Shown: positions 43,264 through 51,528 of the stretch, piece by piece
How positions within the stretch are numbered: position 1 is the stretch's first letter
Layout: the number at the start of each line of letters is the position of its first letter
NCBI RefSeq assembly: GCF_003710255.1
Contig: NZ_RHIB01000004.1
Coordinates: forward strand, 181,475 to 245,474
Source of the DNA: Alteribacter keqinensis
Lineage (GTDB): Bacteria > Bacillota > Bacilli > Bacillales > Salisediminibacteriaceae
Length of the DNA stretch: 64,000 nucleotides
Direction: 5' to 3'
Translations under genes and position numbers: made by a program
The notes under the pieces: model-generated
Database searches by the model: none
Seen by the model: the letters and a program-made list of their open reading frames with translations, nothing else
Told to the model about the DNA's origin: nothing

Positions 43264-44922
43264 ATGAGCAGCAACGAAGAACCGAACAACCAACCTCAAA
43301 AGAATAAACGCTCACCGAAGTCGTATTTTCGTCAGACTTGGCTGATGATCTGGAATGGGAATCCACCAGGGTTGGTCCTCTTTCTTTTCGGAGCTGTCAC
43401 GGCTTTTATCATGGCTGTTCCCATTGTTTATGTGGTCTGGCGCTCTCTGTTTGCGGGAGTGGACCGCTGGATGCGGCTTCTGGATGACCGGATTCCGGGA
43501 CTTCTCTGGAATACCCTGTCACTTACGTTCATGGTGACCCTGTTTGCGGTAATTATAGGTGTCTCCCTTGCCTGGTTTGTAAACCGTACCGACTTGCCGG
43601 GGCGTAAAACCTGGCAGTGGCTCCTCGCACTGCCGCTCGTTATTCCTCCATATGTAGGCGCGGTGGCATACATTATTGTAGCCGGTCCTACCGGGTGGCT
43701 TCGGGGGATGTGGAATGACACGGGATGGCTTCAGGCATTGTTCGGAGACTACCCCATTTCCATTTACTCATTTTGGGGTGTCTTTTTTGTACTGACCATG
43801 TTTACGTATCCGTACGTGTTTTTAATTGCCAGTGCGTCGCTTCGTAAGATGAACCGGAACTACGAGGAAGTAGCCCGATCCCAGGGGATGACGACCCGTC
43901 AGATCTTCTGGAAGATCAATCTTCCTTTTCTCCGTCCGGCGATCGGAGCCGGGGCGATTTTGATTGCCCTTTATGTGCTGTCTGATTTCGGGGCCATTGC
44001 GATGCTTCGTTACAACACATTTACTGCTGCCATCTACTATCAGATGGGAAGTTTTGATACGTTATCGGCTACCGTACTGAGCGTGGTGCTCATTGCCCTG
44101 ACGCTTGTGATTCTCTGGATCGAGAGTAAGAGCAGGCGCAGACAGAAGTACTACCAGACAACCAATACGTACAAAGCTCCGGATATTTTAAGTCTTGGAC
44201 GGTGGAAATGGCCGACGCTTGTTTATGTGGTTCTGATTTTTTCAATGTCTGTCATCGTGCCGATCGGGGTTCTCATCTACTGGTCCTATGTAGGGATTTC
44301 ATTTGGGGCAGTTGACTGGGATTTCTGGAAGTATGCATGGAACAGTGTGCGCGTATCAGGTCTTGCAGCGCTGTTATGTATGGTGCTTGCCCTTCCGATT
44401 ATTTACATGAAGAGCCGCTACCCGAGCGTTCTTACAAGTGTAATTGATAAATTGAGCTATTCAGGTTATGCCCTGCCGGGTGTGATCGTGGCTCTTGGGA
44501 TTATCTTTATTTTCAGTCAGTATTTCACGTTTTTATATAACACCTATTACTTGATTGCGATTGCCTTCGTGGTAAGGTTTTTGCCTCAGGCGATGCAGGC
44601 GGGGGAGGCATCACTGAGTCTGATCTCGCCCCGAATGGATGAAGCGGCGAGAAGTCTTGGCTATCCGCCGTGGAAAGTGATGATCAAGATCATCATTCCA
44701 TCGATTCTCCCCGGTGTCCTGGCAGGGGGAGCTCTTGTGTTTGTAAGTTCGATCAAAGAACTTCCTGCCACGCTCCTTTTGCGCCCGGCAGGATTTGATA
44801 CCCTTGCTGTGCGGATCTGGGTGGACACGAGCGAAGCGATATACTACAGTGCGGCACCGGCGGCGTTGCTCATTATTCTGCTGTCGATTATTCCTTTGAA
44901 GTATTTGTTGAAGAAGTATTGA
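43264..44922 (+). CDS. Iron(III) ABC transporter permease
   Basis: A 552-residue FbpB-type permease made of two fused halves of about six helices each. Both have the EAA loop that contacts the ATPase (YEEVARSQGMTTRQIFWKINLPFLRP and MDEAARSLGYPPWKVMIKIIIPSILP). The fused form is typical of ferric iron importers. AGGAG lies before the ATG at 43264. Its own Fur box and terminator suggest separate but parallel iron control with the ATPase gene. Confidence 0.91.
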   Translation: MSSNEEPNNQPQKNKRSPKSYFRQTWLMIWNGNPPGLVLFLFGAVTAFIMAVPIVYVVWRSLFAGVDRWMRLLDDRIPGLLWNTLSLTFMVTLFAVIIGVSLAWFVNRTDLPGRKTWQWLLALPLVIPPYVGAVAYIIVAGPTGWLRGMWNDTGWLQALFGDYPISIYSFWGVFFVLTMFTYPYVFLIASASLRKMNRNYEEVARSQGMTTRQIFWKINLPFLRPAIGAGAILIALYVLSDFGAIAMLRYNTFTAAIYYQMGSFDTLSATVLSVVLIALTLVILWIESKSRRRQKYYQTTNTYKAPDILSLGRWKWPTLVYVVLIFSMSVIVPIGVLIYWSYVGISFGAVDWDFWKYAWNSVRVSGLAALLCMVLALPIIYMKSRYPSVLTSVIDKLSYSGYALPGVIVALGIIFIFSQYFTFLYNTYYLIAIAFVVRFLPQAMQAGEASLSLISPRMDEAARSLGYPPWKVMIKIIIPSILPGVLAGGALVFVSSIKELPATLLLRPAGFDTLAVRIWVDTSEAIYYSAAPAALLIILLSIIPLKYLLKKY

Positions 44923-44929
44923 GGTGTGG

Positions 44930-44960
44930 CCGGTTCCCCTTGGTGGGGAGCCGGTTTTTT
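44930..44960 (+). terminator. Permease gene terminator
   Basis: CCGGTTCCCC and GGGGAGCCGG arms (one mismatch) and TTTTTT. Confidence 0.88.
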
Positions 44961-44986
44961 AGTGGTTTTTGAGGGGGGTGGGGGGC

Positions 44987-45160
44987 TGACTTGTGTAATT
45001 GGATGTCTAACTGGGTTAATGGTCGTGCTAACTTGTTTAAAGCTTCGGCTAAGTTGATTAAATCATTATGAGATGTTCTTTTCTGCGTACCTTTGTCTTT
45101 AAAAGATATGTGGACTAACTCGTTTAAACTCTTCATCTAAGTTGGTTAGTTCGTGCATCG
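44987..45160. repeat. 21-bp-phased repeat array (TAACTTGTTTAA core), degenerate copy
   Basis: Units at 44987, 45008, 45029 and 45050 are exactly 21 bases apart (TGACTTGTGTAA, TAACTGGGTTAA, TAACTTGTTTAA, TAAGTTGATTAA). Two more, TAACTCGTTTAA (45116) and TAAGTTGGTTAG (45138), follow out of phase. It fills much of the 468-base gap between the iron permease and symporter genes; 45161-45380 shows nothing certain. Confidence 0.75.
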
Positions 45161-45390
45161 CCAGTTGGGGGATTTGGAAAAACCATTCACCGCGTATCCT
45201 TTGTTCTGGAATGTACTGTGGAAGCTATGACCTCCGCTCTAAGCAGGGGTTTACAGTAAGGTACTTCTTTCTTATAAAGCCTGATCAGGCAGGAGTTGCT
45301 TTTGGGAGTCTAGAAGAAAGGTTATTGACTGGGGTGGAAGCAGATTCTGAAATTCAGGCCCCCTTCTTATAAAGAGAGAGGAGAGTAACG

Positions 45391-46785
45391 ATGTATTCAG
45401 TAATGATTGTAATGTATTTAATCGTAGTAGTAGCTATTGGAGTATTCTTCAAGACGAAAGTGAAGGATATGGAAGACTTCGCCCTGGCTGGAAGGAACCT
45501 CAACACTCCCGTCCTCCTGGGAACATTGTTTGCTACATATATTGGTGGTGCCACAGTAGTAGGGTGGACCGGAAGCTTTTATTCATTAGGTATAGACTGG
45601 TGGTTCAGTGGTCTGGGAGCTATTCTGGGTATTACTGCAGCGACTTTCCTGCTGGCGGAAAGGTTTAGAAACTTGAAGCAGTTTACTGTCCCTGACATGC
45701 TGGCACTCAGATATAACAACAGTACCCGCTTTGTAAGCTCCTTTATGATCATTATCGGTGACATCGCCATAGTGACTGTCCAGATACTTGCAATGACAGG
45801 GATTTTAGTTTCTTTTACCGATATTGAGAGAATGCTTGCCATGATCATTAGTATTGTCTCTTTTACACTCATCTCGCTTTTTGGAGGGATGAAAGGTGTG
45901 GCGTTTACAGACTCAATCCAGGCAGTCCTGATTCTGTTTGGTCTGATTGCAGGAGTGGGGGTCGTTTTTAATCTTGGGGGAGGCCCGGGAGCCGTTTTCG
46001 GTGCTCTTCCGGAAGGTTATTTTACCCCGTTTACTGACGTTACTGTACTGGGGGCAGTCGGAATGGCTATTGCTGCATTTGGAACAACAGCTGTTTCACA
46101 GTCGTTTATTTTTTCCAGAGTATTCTCTGCTAAAGATGCAAAAACGGCGAAACGCGGGTTGGTGTGGCTGATTCCAACAGCGCTGATCGGATACGGCCTG
46201 GTAGCATTAGTCGGTTTCAGCGGCCGGTCTATGCTGGGAGATGATATTCCTCCGAGCGATGTCTTTGCCACTGTCATAACAAGCTTAATGCCTCCTTTTA
46301 TAGGCGGCGTTCTGATTGCCGTAATCATTGCTGCTATTGTAACTTCGACGAATTCGATCCTGCTTAGTTCAAGTGTAAACCTGACCCGGGATTTTTATCA
46401 GCAGTTTGCCAAACGGGAGATTTCAAGTAAAGAGATGATGAGAGTCGGACAGATATCTGTTGTTGTCTTTGCCGCATTTGCATTTATTCTCGCTGTATTA
46501 ATGCCTGATATTGTTACAGCGATTGTTTTTGCATATACAATGTACAGCGCAAGTCTGCTTGTTCCTCTTTACGCCGGCTATTTATGGAAAGGCGCAACTG
46601 CAGCCGCAGGTACGTGGGGTGTTATCAGCGGAGGCGGGACAGCATTAGTGTGGTATATTCTGCATGAGCCCCTGGGTCTGCCATCTATGATCCCGGCCAT
46701 TGTTGTCTCGTTGGCAGTGGTTATTGTAGTCAGTATGGTTACGAAAAAACCGACAGAGGATCAGTTGAAAGTGTTTCAACAGTAA
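45391..46785 (+). CDS. Sodium:solute symporter (SSS family)
   Basis: A 464-residue transporter with about 13 helices. The family pattern is clear: DFALAGRNLNTPVLLGTLFATYIGGATVVGWTGSFYSLG at the start of the core, FTVPDMLALRYN, FGGMKGVAFTDSIQ, and STNSILLSSSVNLTRDFY in helix 8, where sodium ligands lie. It imports a small solute with sodium; the substrate (amino acid, pantothenate or carboxylate) cannot be told. GAGAGGAG precedes the ATG. Phased repeat arrays flank it on both sides. Confidence 0.87.
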   Translation: MYSVMIVMYLIVVVAIGVFFKTKVKDMEDFALAGRNLNTPVLLGTLFATYIGGATVVGWTGSFYSLGIDWWFSGLGAILGITAATFLLAERFRNLKQFTVPDMLALRYNNSTRFVSSFMIIIGDIAIVTVQILAMTGILVSFTDIERMLAMIISIVSFTLISLFGGMKGVAFTDSIQAVLILFGLIAGVGVVFNLGGGPGAVFGALPEGYFTPFTDVTVLGAVGMAIAAFGTTAVSQSFIFSRVFSAKDAKTAKRGLVWLIPTALIGYGLVALVGFSGRSMLGDDIPPSDVFATVITSLMPPFIGGVLIAVIIAAIVTSTNSILLSSSVNLTRDFYQQFAKREISSKEMMRVGQISVVVFAAFAFILAVLMPDIVTAIVFAYTMYSASLLVPLYAGYLWKGATAAAGTWGVISGGGTALVWYILHEPLGLPSMIPAIVVSLAVVIVVSMVTKKPTEDQLKVFQQ

Positions 46786-46851
46786 AAAGTGAGTTGGGGG
46801 AGGTGCCTGAATGGTATCTTCCTTTTTTGGTTTTTGAGGGGGTTGCGCGGC

Positions 46852-46956
46852 TAACTTGTTTAATTGGGTTTATAACTTGATTAATCGCAGTGATAACTTG
46901 TTTAAAGCTTCGGCTAACTCGATTAAAGCCTCGACTTACTTGATTATACATGCAAA
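46852..46956. repeat. 21-bp-phased repeat array, five units
   Basis: Units at 46852, 46873, 46894, 46915 and 46936, each exactly 21 bases apart: TAACTTGTTTAA, TAACTTGATTAA, TAACTTGTTTAA, TAACTCGATTAA, TTACTTGATTAT. Unit 3 and the 45029 unit share the longer string TAACTTGTTTAAAGCTTCGG. It lies between convergent symporter and rhomboid genes. Confidence 0.85.
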
Positions 46957-46963
46957 ACAAAAA

Positions 46964-46985
46964 TTCCCCCTGACGAAAGGGGGAA
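46964..46985 (-). terminator. Rhomboid gene terminator
   Basis: TTCCCCC and GGGGGAA arms with minus-strand TTTTTG. Confidence 0.75.
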
Positions 46986-46992
46986 TAGATAA

Positions 46993-47760
46993 CTAAAAAA
47001 ATCTCGACAATATCCCGATCACAACAAGGGCTCCGATCACCGCAAACACGACTTTCTTTGTCCGTTGTTTACCGAGGGCTTTTTTGTTCCAGCGGTCCGG
47101 GTCGAATCCGATTTCGTTATCATCAGGTCTCGACCTCGCGGCAGCCGCGGCCCATGGGTTAAACGGACTTACCCGGTGAAGGATCACAGGACCGAGGGCA
47201 GCTCCCGCGATGAGTCCGAAGATATGGGCGTAGATGTTGATCTGCGGATTCAGGAACGTCATGATGAGTCCGATAAACAGAATCGTGACAACGAGCTGGG
47301 CATTTCCTGAGTCGATCAGGTCTTTTCGCTGCAGTACCATATACAGGTAAATACCGAACAGGCCATAGATGGCCCCGGATGCTCCGAGATGGAAAGGATA
47401 GTCCACACCGCCAATCATGAGAGTGGCGACATTGGCAAGAAAGCCTGTCAGCAGGTAGGCAGCAATAAACTTGAATTTACCGAGCATCTGTTCAAGGGCA
47501 GGGCCGAATAAGAACAGGGAAAATGAGTTAAAGGCGACGTGCATGAGAGATACGTGCAGGAAAACCGGTGTAATCAGGCGCCAGTATTCCCCCATCATAA
47601 CAGCGAGGTTGTATCCGACACCTCTAAAGTAGATGAATTCTCCACCGAGACCCGGCAGGAAGTTTATCCATAAAAACAAGATGAAATGAATGGCGATTAG
47701 AGTTGTGACAATTGGGTAAGAACGAGTATAGGACTCAAAACTTTCGTTTCGTATGAACAT
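46993..47760 (-). CDS. Rhomboid family intramembrane serine protease (YdcA-like)
   Basis: A 255-residue membrane protein from the ATG at 47760 (AAAGGAG upstream). About six to seven helices; the catalytic serine lies in HLGASGAIYGLFG and the histidine in NIYAHIFGLIAGA. WRLITPVFLHVSLMHVAFN is the rhomboid L1-helix 2 region. It cleaves membrane proteins inside the bilayer; substrates unknown. It is the YdcA position of the B. subtilis ydc-sigB block. The frame to 47991 is not used, because its upstream part has no ribosome site. Confidence 0.88.
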   Translation of the reverse strand: MFIRNESFESYTRSYPIVTTLIAIHFILFLWINFLPGLGGEFIYFRGVGYNLAVMMGEYWRLITPVFLHVSLMHVAFNSFSLFLFGPALEQMLGKFKFIAAYLLTGFLANVATLMIGGVDYPFHLGASGAIYGLFGIYLYMVLQRKDLIDSGNAQLVVTILFIGLIMTFLNPQINIYAHIFGLIAGAALGPVILHRVSPFNPWAAAAARSRPDDNEIGFDPDRWNKKALGKQRTKKVVFAVIGALVVIGILSRFF

Positions 47761-48107
47761 AGCATACTCCTTTTGATTTAGGATCAGGTTTTTGTTTAAA
47801 ACGCTATTTTCGTACATGTCATTTTTTATAGAAGGTAATGAAGCCGAAATGCCAGAGACTCCTGTGGCAGTGACGAGCGTTTCACACCACGAAATAGCTA
47901 TTTCTCCCTGCTTGCCGGCACCGTCACGGAAAGCGAAGGGCACGTAGGCTTCAACTGTATTTACAATAAGCAACAACCTTTTAATGAGCACCGTTAAACT
48001 GATTTAAGAGTGTCAGAAATGCACTTCTAGTTTATCATATGAAGAAGCGGTGCGCCTTTATGAAGGTGCTTGAGGATGGACGAAACATTTCAGGAGGGGG
48101 ATGCCGG
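47761..48107. other. Divergent gap between rhomboid and acpS genes
   Basis: About 347 bases containing the start regions of two divergent genes. No clear promoter, repeat or RNA structure was recognised. Confidence 0.4.
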
Positions 48108-48464
48108 GTGATAAAAGGTATCGGACTTGACGTTATTGAGCTTGAGAGAATTGCAGCGTTGTATAAAAGAAAAAACAGTTTTGCAGACCGTATTTTAACT
48201 GCGAAAGAGAAGGCGGTGTTTAAGGGCCTTGAAGATCAGAGAAAAACGGAATTTTTAGCGGGACGGTTTGCGGGCAAAGAAGCCCTGGCTAAAGCTCTTG
48301 GCTGTGGCATTGGCGAAGCGTTTTCGTTTCAGGATGCATCGATACTGGCAGATACAAAAGGAAAGCCTCTTGTTTTTTTACATAAAGAAGTGGAGGGCGT
48401 GATGCACGTCTCCATTACCCACACTCAGACGGTAGCAGCGGCCCAGGTGATCTGGGAATGCTAG
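48108..48464 (+). CDS. acpS: Holo-[acyl-carrier-protein] synthase
   Basis: A 118-residue phosphopantetheinyl transferase that activates acyl carrier protein with CoA. Mg and CoA motifs are GIGLDVIELERI and FLAGRFAGKEALAKALG; the C terminus has HVSITHTQTVAAAQVI. The GTG at 48108 follows AGGAGGGGG by seven bases and gives standard length; an ATG at 48101 is out of frame. It corresponds to YdcB in B. subtilis and probably heads the acpS-nnrD-ydcC group. Confidence 0.94.
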   Translation: MIKGIGLDVIELERIAALYKRKNSFADRILTAKEKAVFKGLEDQRKTEFLAGRFAGKEALAKALGCGIGEAFSFQDASILADTKGKPLVFLHKEVEGVMHVSITHTQTVAAAQVIWEC

Positions 48465-48538
48465 CTTGTCATGGCTAGTCTGCATATTGTGTTGGACAGT
48501 CTCATATAGTGTTATTGCGGATGGGAGGGAACGCAGAC

Positions 48539-50071
48539 ATGTACGTGGTAACGGGTGATGAAATGCGCCGAATTGATGCGTTTACCATGGATCAGGTTGG
48601 AATAAGTGACATGATGCTGATGGAGAATGCGGGAAGTGCGGTGTTTAGCCGGCTTTTACAACGGATTGAACCGTCGGGGAGCAGGATTTTGGTGTTGATC
48701 GGCACGGGGAATAACGGCGGGGATGGCTTCGTGATCGGAAGGAAGCTTATGGAAGCGGGATTTGAGACCGATATATGGGTGGTGCCGCCTGATGAAAAGA
48801 TCAGGGGGGCTGCAAAAGGGCATGCTGATGTATTCGCGAAGTGCGGACACAGGTATGGTTCTTTTGAAAAGGACAGCTCACTCTTTTATGAAAAGCTGCC
48901 ATCCTATACTCACATCATTGACTGTTTGCTCGGCACCGGAGTAAAAGGAGAACTGAGATCTCCTTATCAGGAAGTGGTTGATGCTGTTAACCGCACGCAT
49001 GCCTGTGTCATTTCTGTTGATATGCCAAGCGGAATTCCTGCTGAAGAGGGAGCTCCGGCTGCTGCGGGTATCCGTGCTGACCGGACGATGATCCTGCAGG
49101 CACCGAAAGAGACGACTTTTCTTTTTCCGTACGCTGAAAGCTTCGGAGAATGGGAAGTGGCGGACATCGGGATTCCTGATTGTTCATTTAAGAACAGCGG
49201 GATTACAAAGTATGTCCGGGGTGAAAGTGACGTATGCCGTACACTGCCGAAGCGGAAAGCCAACGTCCATAAAGGAGCAAACGGGAAAGGTCTTGTTGTC
49301 GGCGGTTCCAGAGGGATGCCGGGAGCTCTGAGTCTCACTACATTAGCGGCTCTTAGAACAGGCATTGGCCTCTGTACAGTGGCTCTGCCTGAAGACATTC
49401 GATTATTAGTGACTCAGAATGCTGCTGAAGCAACCTTGGTGAATTTGCCCTCACAAGACGGGGAGATTGCTCCGGACGGGCTTGAAGCCCTTGATCTGAC
49501 TCCTTACGACGGTGTTGCCATCGGTCCGGGTATGGGAAGAGCCCATCGATATGACTTATACGGCTACTTTCGCGTCTTTAAAGGGACCGTCGTGATCGAT
49601 GCAGATGGACTGAACCATCTCTCCCGTGAACTGGAGAATTGGAAGGATGGCCGTGACGGACTGACCGTTATCACCCCTCACCCGGGTGAGATGGCCGTAC
49701 TGACGGGGAAAACGATTAAAGAGGTTGAAAGAAACCGGTTCAGCATTTCCCGCCAGTTTGCCAGAGAGCATCAGATGGTTGTCGTCCTGAAAGGGCCTTA
49801 TACTATTACCTCCACACCTGAGGGGGAGCAGTGGGTCAATACGTCGGGCAACCCGGCTCTGGCTAAAGGAGGGAGCGGGGATGTTCTGACCGGGATGATT
49901 CTGGCTTCTGTACTTCAGCACAGTCACAAAATTGAAGGCATTTTAAACGCTGTTTATGTCCACGGACATGCAGCGGACCAACTGATTCATGAGCGCGATG
50001 AGCTGGGCGTGACGGCATCGGATGTCATTAACCAGCTGCCTCGGGCATTTCATTCGCTCCGTTACCCTTAA
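48539..50071 (+). CDS. nnrD: Bifunctional NAD(P)HX epimerase / ADP-dependent dehydratase
   Basis: A 510-residue repair enzyme. The N half (YjeF_N, residues about 1-210, LIGTGNNGGDGFVIGRKL, VDMPSGIPAE) epimerises damaged hydrated NAD(P)H. The C half (about 225-505, GKGLVVGGSRGMPGA, VITPHPGEMAVLTG, NPALAKGGSGDVLTGMI) dehydrates it using ADP. The ATG at 48539 has GGGAGGG upstream. The fusion is common in bacteria. It follows acpS, as in many Firmicutes. Confidence 0.93.
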   Translation: MYVVTGDEMRRIDAFTMDQVGISDMMLMENAGSAVFSRLLQRIEPSGSRILVLIGTGNNGGDGFVIGRKLMEAGFETDIWVVPPDEKIRGAAKGHADVFAKCGHRYGSFEKDSSLFYEKLPSYTHIIDCLLGTGVKGELRSPYQEVVDAVNRTHACVISVDMPSGIPAEEGAPAAAGIRADRTMILQAPKETTFLFPYAESFGEWEVADIGIPDCSFKNSGITKYVRGESDVCRTLPKRKANVHKGANGKGLVVGGSRGMPGALSLTTLAALRTGIGLCTVALPEDIRLLVTQNAAEATLVNLPSQDGEIAPDGLEALDLTPYDGVAIGPGMGRAHRYDLYGYFRVFKGTVVIDADGLNHLSRELENWKDGRDGLTVITPHPGEMAVLTGKTIKEVERNRFSISRQFAREHQMVVVLKGPYTITSTPEGEQWVNTSGNPALAKGGSGDVLTGMILASVLQHSHKIEGILNAVYVHGHAADQLIHERDELGVTASDVINQLPRAFHSLRYP

Positions 50072-50117
50072 TCGTATCCCTCCTTTGTCGTCGAAATGAC
50101 ACAGAGGGGTTGAGTAA

Positions 50118-51191
50118 ATGAAGAAGATAATGTCTCTTCTATTGTTAGCTGCATTCGCAATGGTGCTTGCTGCTTGTGGGGAAAAAAGTCAGGAAGATGT
50201 GATCGAAGCCCTTGATAAAAACCTGGATGATCTCCAAGGGTACAAGGCGACCGCTTCCATGACGCTGCAGACGGGCAAAGAGCCGCAGACGTATGAAGTG
50301 GATGTGTGGTATCAGTATCCGACTTTTTACAGAGTGGCACTGAGCAATGCGGAAAGTGACCAGAGTCAGATTATCCTGAGAAATGATGAAGGGGTGTTTG
50401 TTCTGACTCCGGCCTTGAACAAGAGCTTCCGGTTCCAGAGTGACTGGCCTGAAAATAACAGCCAGGTTTATCTCTATGAATCTTTGGTGAATGATATTTT
50501 AATGGATCCTGAACGAACGTTTACTGCTACGGATGAACACTATGTATTCCAGACAAACACAAATTACACGAACAAAAACCTGAACCAGCAGGAAATCATG
50601 CTTGATAAAAAGAGCCTGACACCGACATCGGTGAGAATTATGGACGTGGATCTTGAAACTCTCGTTGAGGTTAACTTCAGCGACTTTGAGCTGAACTCAA
50701 CCTTTGATGAAGGAGATTTCGATATGGACCGCAACATGACCGGTGCCCAGTTGAACTCTGAAGTACCAACCATGGGTGGAGAAGATGACGGGGAATCGGT
50801 CGTTGTGGAAGAAGAGGGTGCTGAGGAATCAGATGAAGAGATGTTCACGGTCTTTTTCCCAATGTACTCGCCGCAGGGAACCGCGTATAACGAGTCCCGT
50901 GAGCTTGATACAGAGAACGGCAGACGTGTGATTCTCTCTTATGATGGTGAACAGCCGTTTACCCTCGTTCAGCAGAGAAGCCGGGAGGTAACGGCAAGTA
51001 CGCCGGTACAGATTACAGACGGGTCGCCGGTTGATTTAGGGTTTACCATCGGCGCCATCTCCCGTGACGGCAATACGACAAACGTGTCGTGGTCCTATGA
51101 AGGGACTGATTTCTTCCTCGCTTCCCAGCATCTGAGTGACGAAGAAATGCTGAGCATTGCAAGAAGCGTGTATGGAACAGAAGAGAAATAA
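50118..51191 (+). CDS. YdcC-like lipoprotein with LolA-type fold
   Basis: A 357-residue lipoprotein: signal peptide and lipobox LAACGEK, then a half-barrel domain of the outer-membrane lipoprotein-sorting/YdcC type (LQGYKATASMTLQTGKEPQTYEVDVWYQYPTFYRVAL, LDKKSLTPTSVRIMD). A Glu/Asp linker (about residues 215-240) separates a C-terminal domain (FFPMYSPQGT, FTLVQQRSREV). It matches B. subtilis YdcC by position between acpS and alr. Role unknown; YdcC is associated with sporulation in some reports. The ATG follows GAGGGG. Confidence 0.85.
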   Translation: MKKIMSLLLLAAFAMVLAACGEKSQEDVIEALDKNLDDLQGYKATASMTLQTGKEPQTYEVDVWYQYPTFYRVALSNAESDQSQIILRNDEGVFVLTPALNKSFRFQSDWPENNSQVYLYESLVNDILMDPERTFTATDEHYVFQTNTNYTNKNLNQQEIMLDKKSLTPTSVRIMDVDLETLVEVNFSDFELNSTFDEGDFDMDRNMTGAQLNSEVPTMGGEDDGESVVVEEEGAEESDEEMFTVFFPMYSPQGTAYNESRELDTENGRRVILSYDGEQPFTLVQQRSREVTASTPVQITDGSPVDLGFTIGAISRDGNTTNVSWSYEGTDFFLASQHLSDEEMLSIARSVYGTEEK

Positions 51192-51212
51192 GACAGAGAA
51201 GACAGAGAAGAG

Positions 51213-51247
51213 ACTCTGGCGGCGCGGGCTGCCGGGGTCTTTTTTGC
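51213..51247 (+). terminator. ydcC terminator
   Basis: GACTCTGGC and GCCGGGGTC arms (mismatched in the middle) then TTTTTT. Confidence 0.65.
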
Positions 51248-51273
51248 GCATGGGGTAGGAGTTCGGGGGCGTA

Positions 51274-51420
51274 ACTTGATTAAACGGGCGGCTAACCTGT
51301 TTAAATGGAGATCTAACCTGTTTAAAGGAAGATCTAACTTGTTTAAATGGAGAACAAACCTGTTTAAATGAAGACCTAACCTGTTTAAACACCTCTTTAA
51401 CATGTTTGATCACTCTGCCG
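51274..51420. repeat. 21-bp-phased repeat array, seven units
   Basis: Units start at 51274, 51295, 51316, 51337, 51358, 51379 and 51400, exactly 21 bases apart. Core TAACCTGTTTAAA, with TAACTTGATTAAA, AAACCTGTTTAAA and TAACATGTTTGAT variants, joined by nine-base links such as TGGAGATC. The minus strand is open in a frame reading FKQVRSS-like heptapeptides. It lies between ydcC and alr. Confidence 0.9.
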
Positions 51421-51528
51421 GAGTCCTGCAGGAAGCCACGAGTCCGGGCTCAACTGCATATTGACACGACTATAAAACCAATTAAAATGGAATACAGTGA
51501 AGAATGACCGAAAAAAGAGGTGCTTGTC

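Noticed and set aside
45142..45372. 76-codon ORF before the sodium symporter gene
   Set aside because: No ribosome site, no recognisable domain, and it begins inside the degenerate repeat array.
51036..51413. Minus-strand FKQVRSS heptapeptide ORF as a real gene
   Set aside because: It overlaps the 3' end of ydcC antisense, and the degenerate copy at 44987 has stops in this frame. Kept as a hypothesis in the findings, not called as a gene.
44987..51420. The 21-bp arrays as a CRISPR locus
   Set aside because: The period is too short, the conserved part is about 12 bases, the links are not unique spacers, the units lie in several gene gaps, and no cas genes are present.
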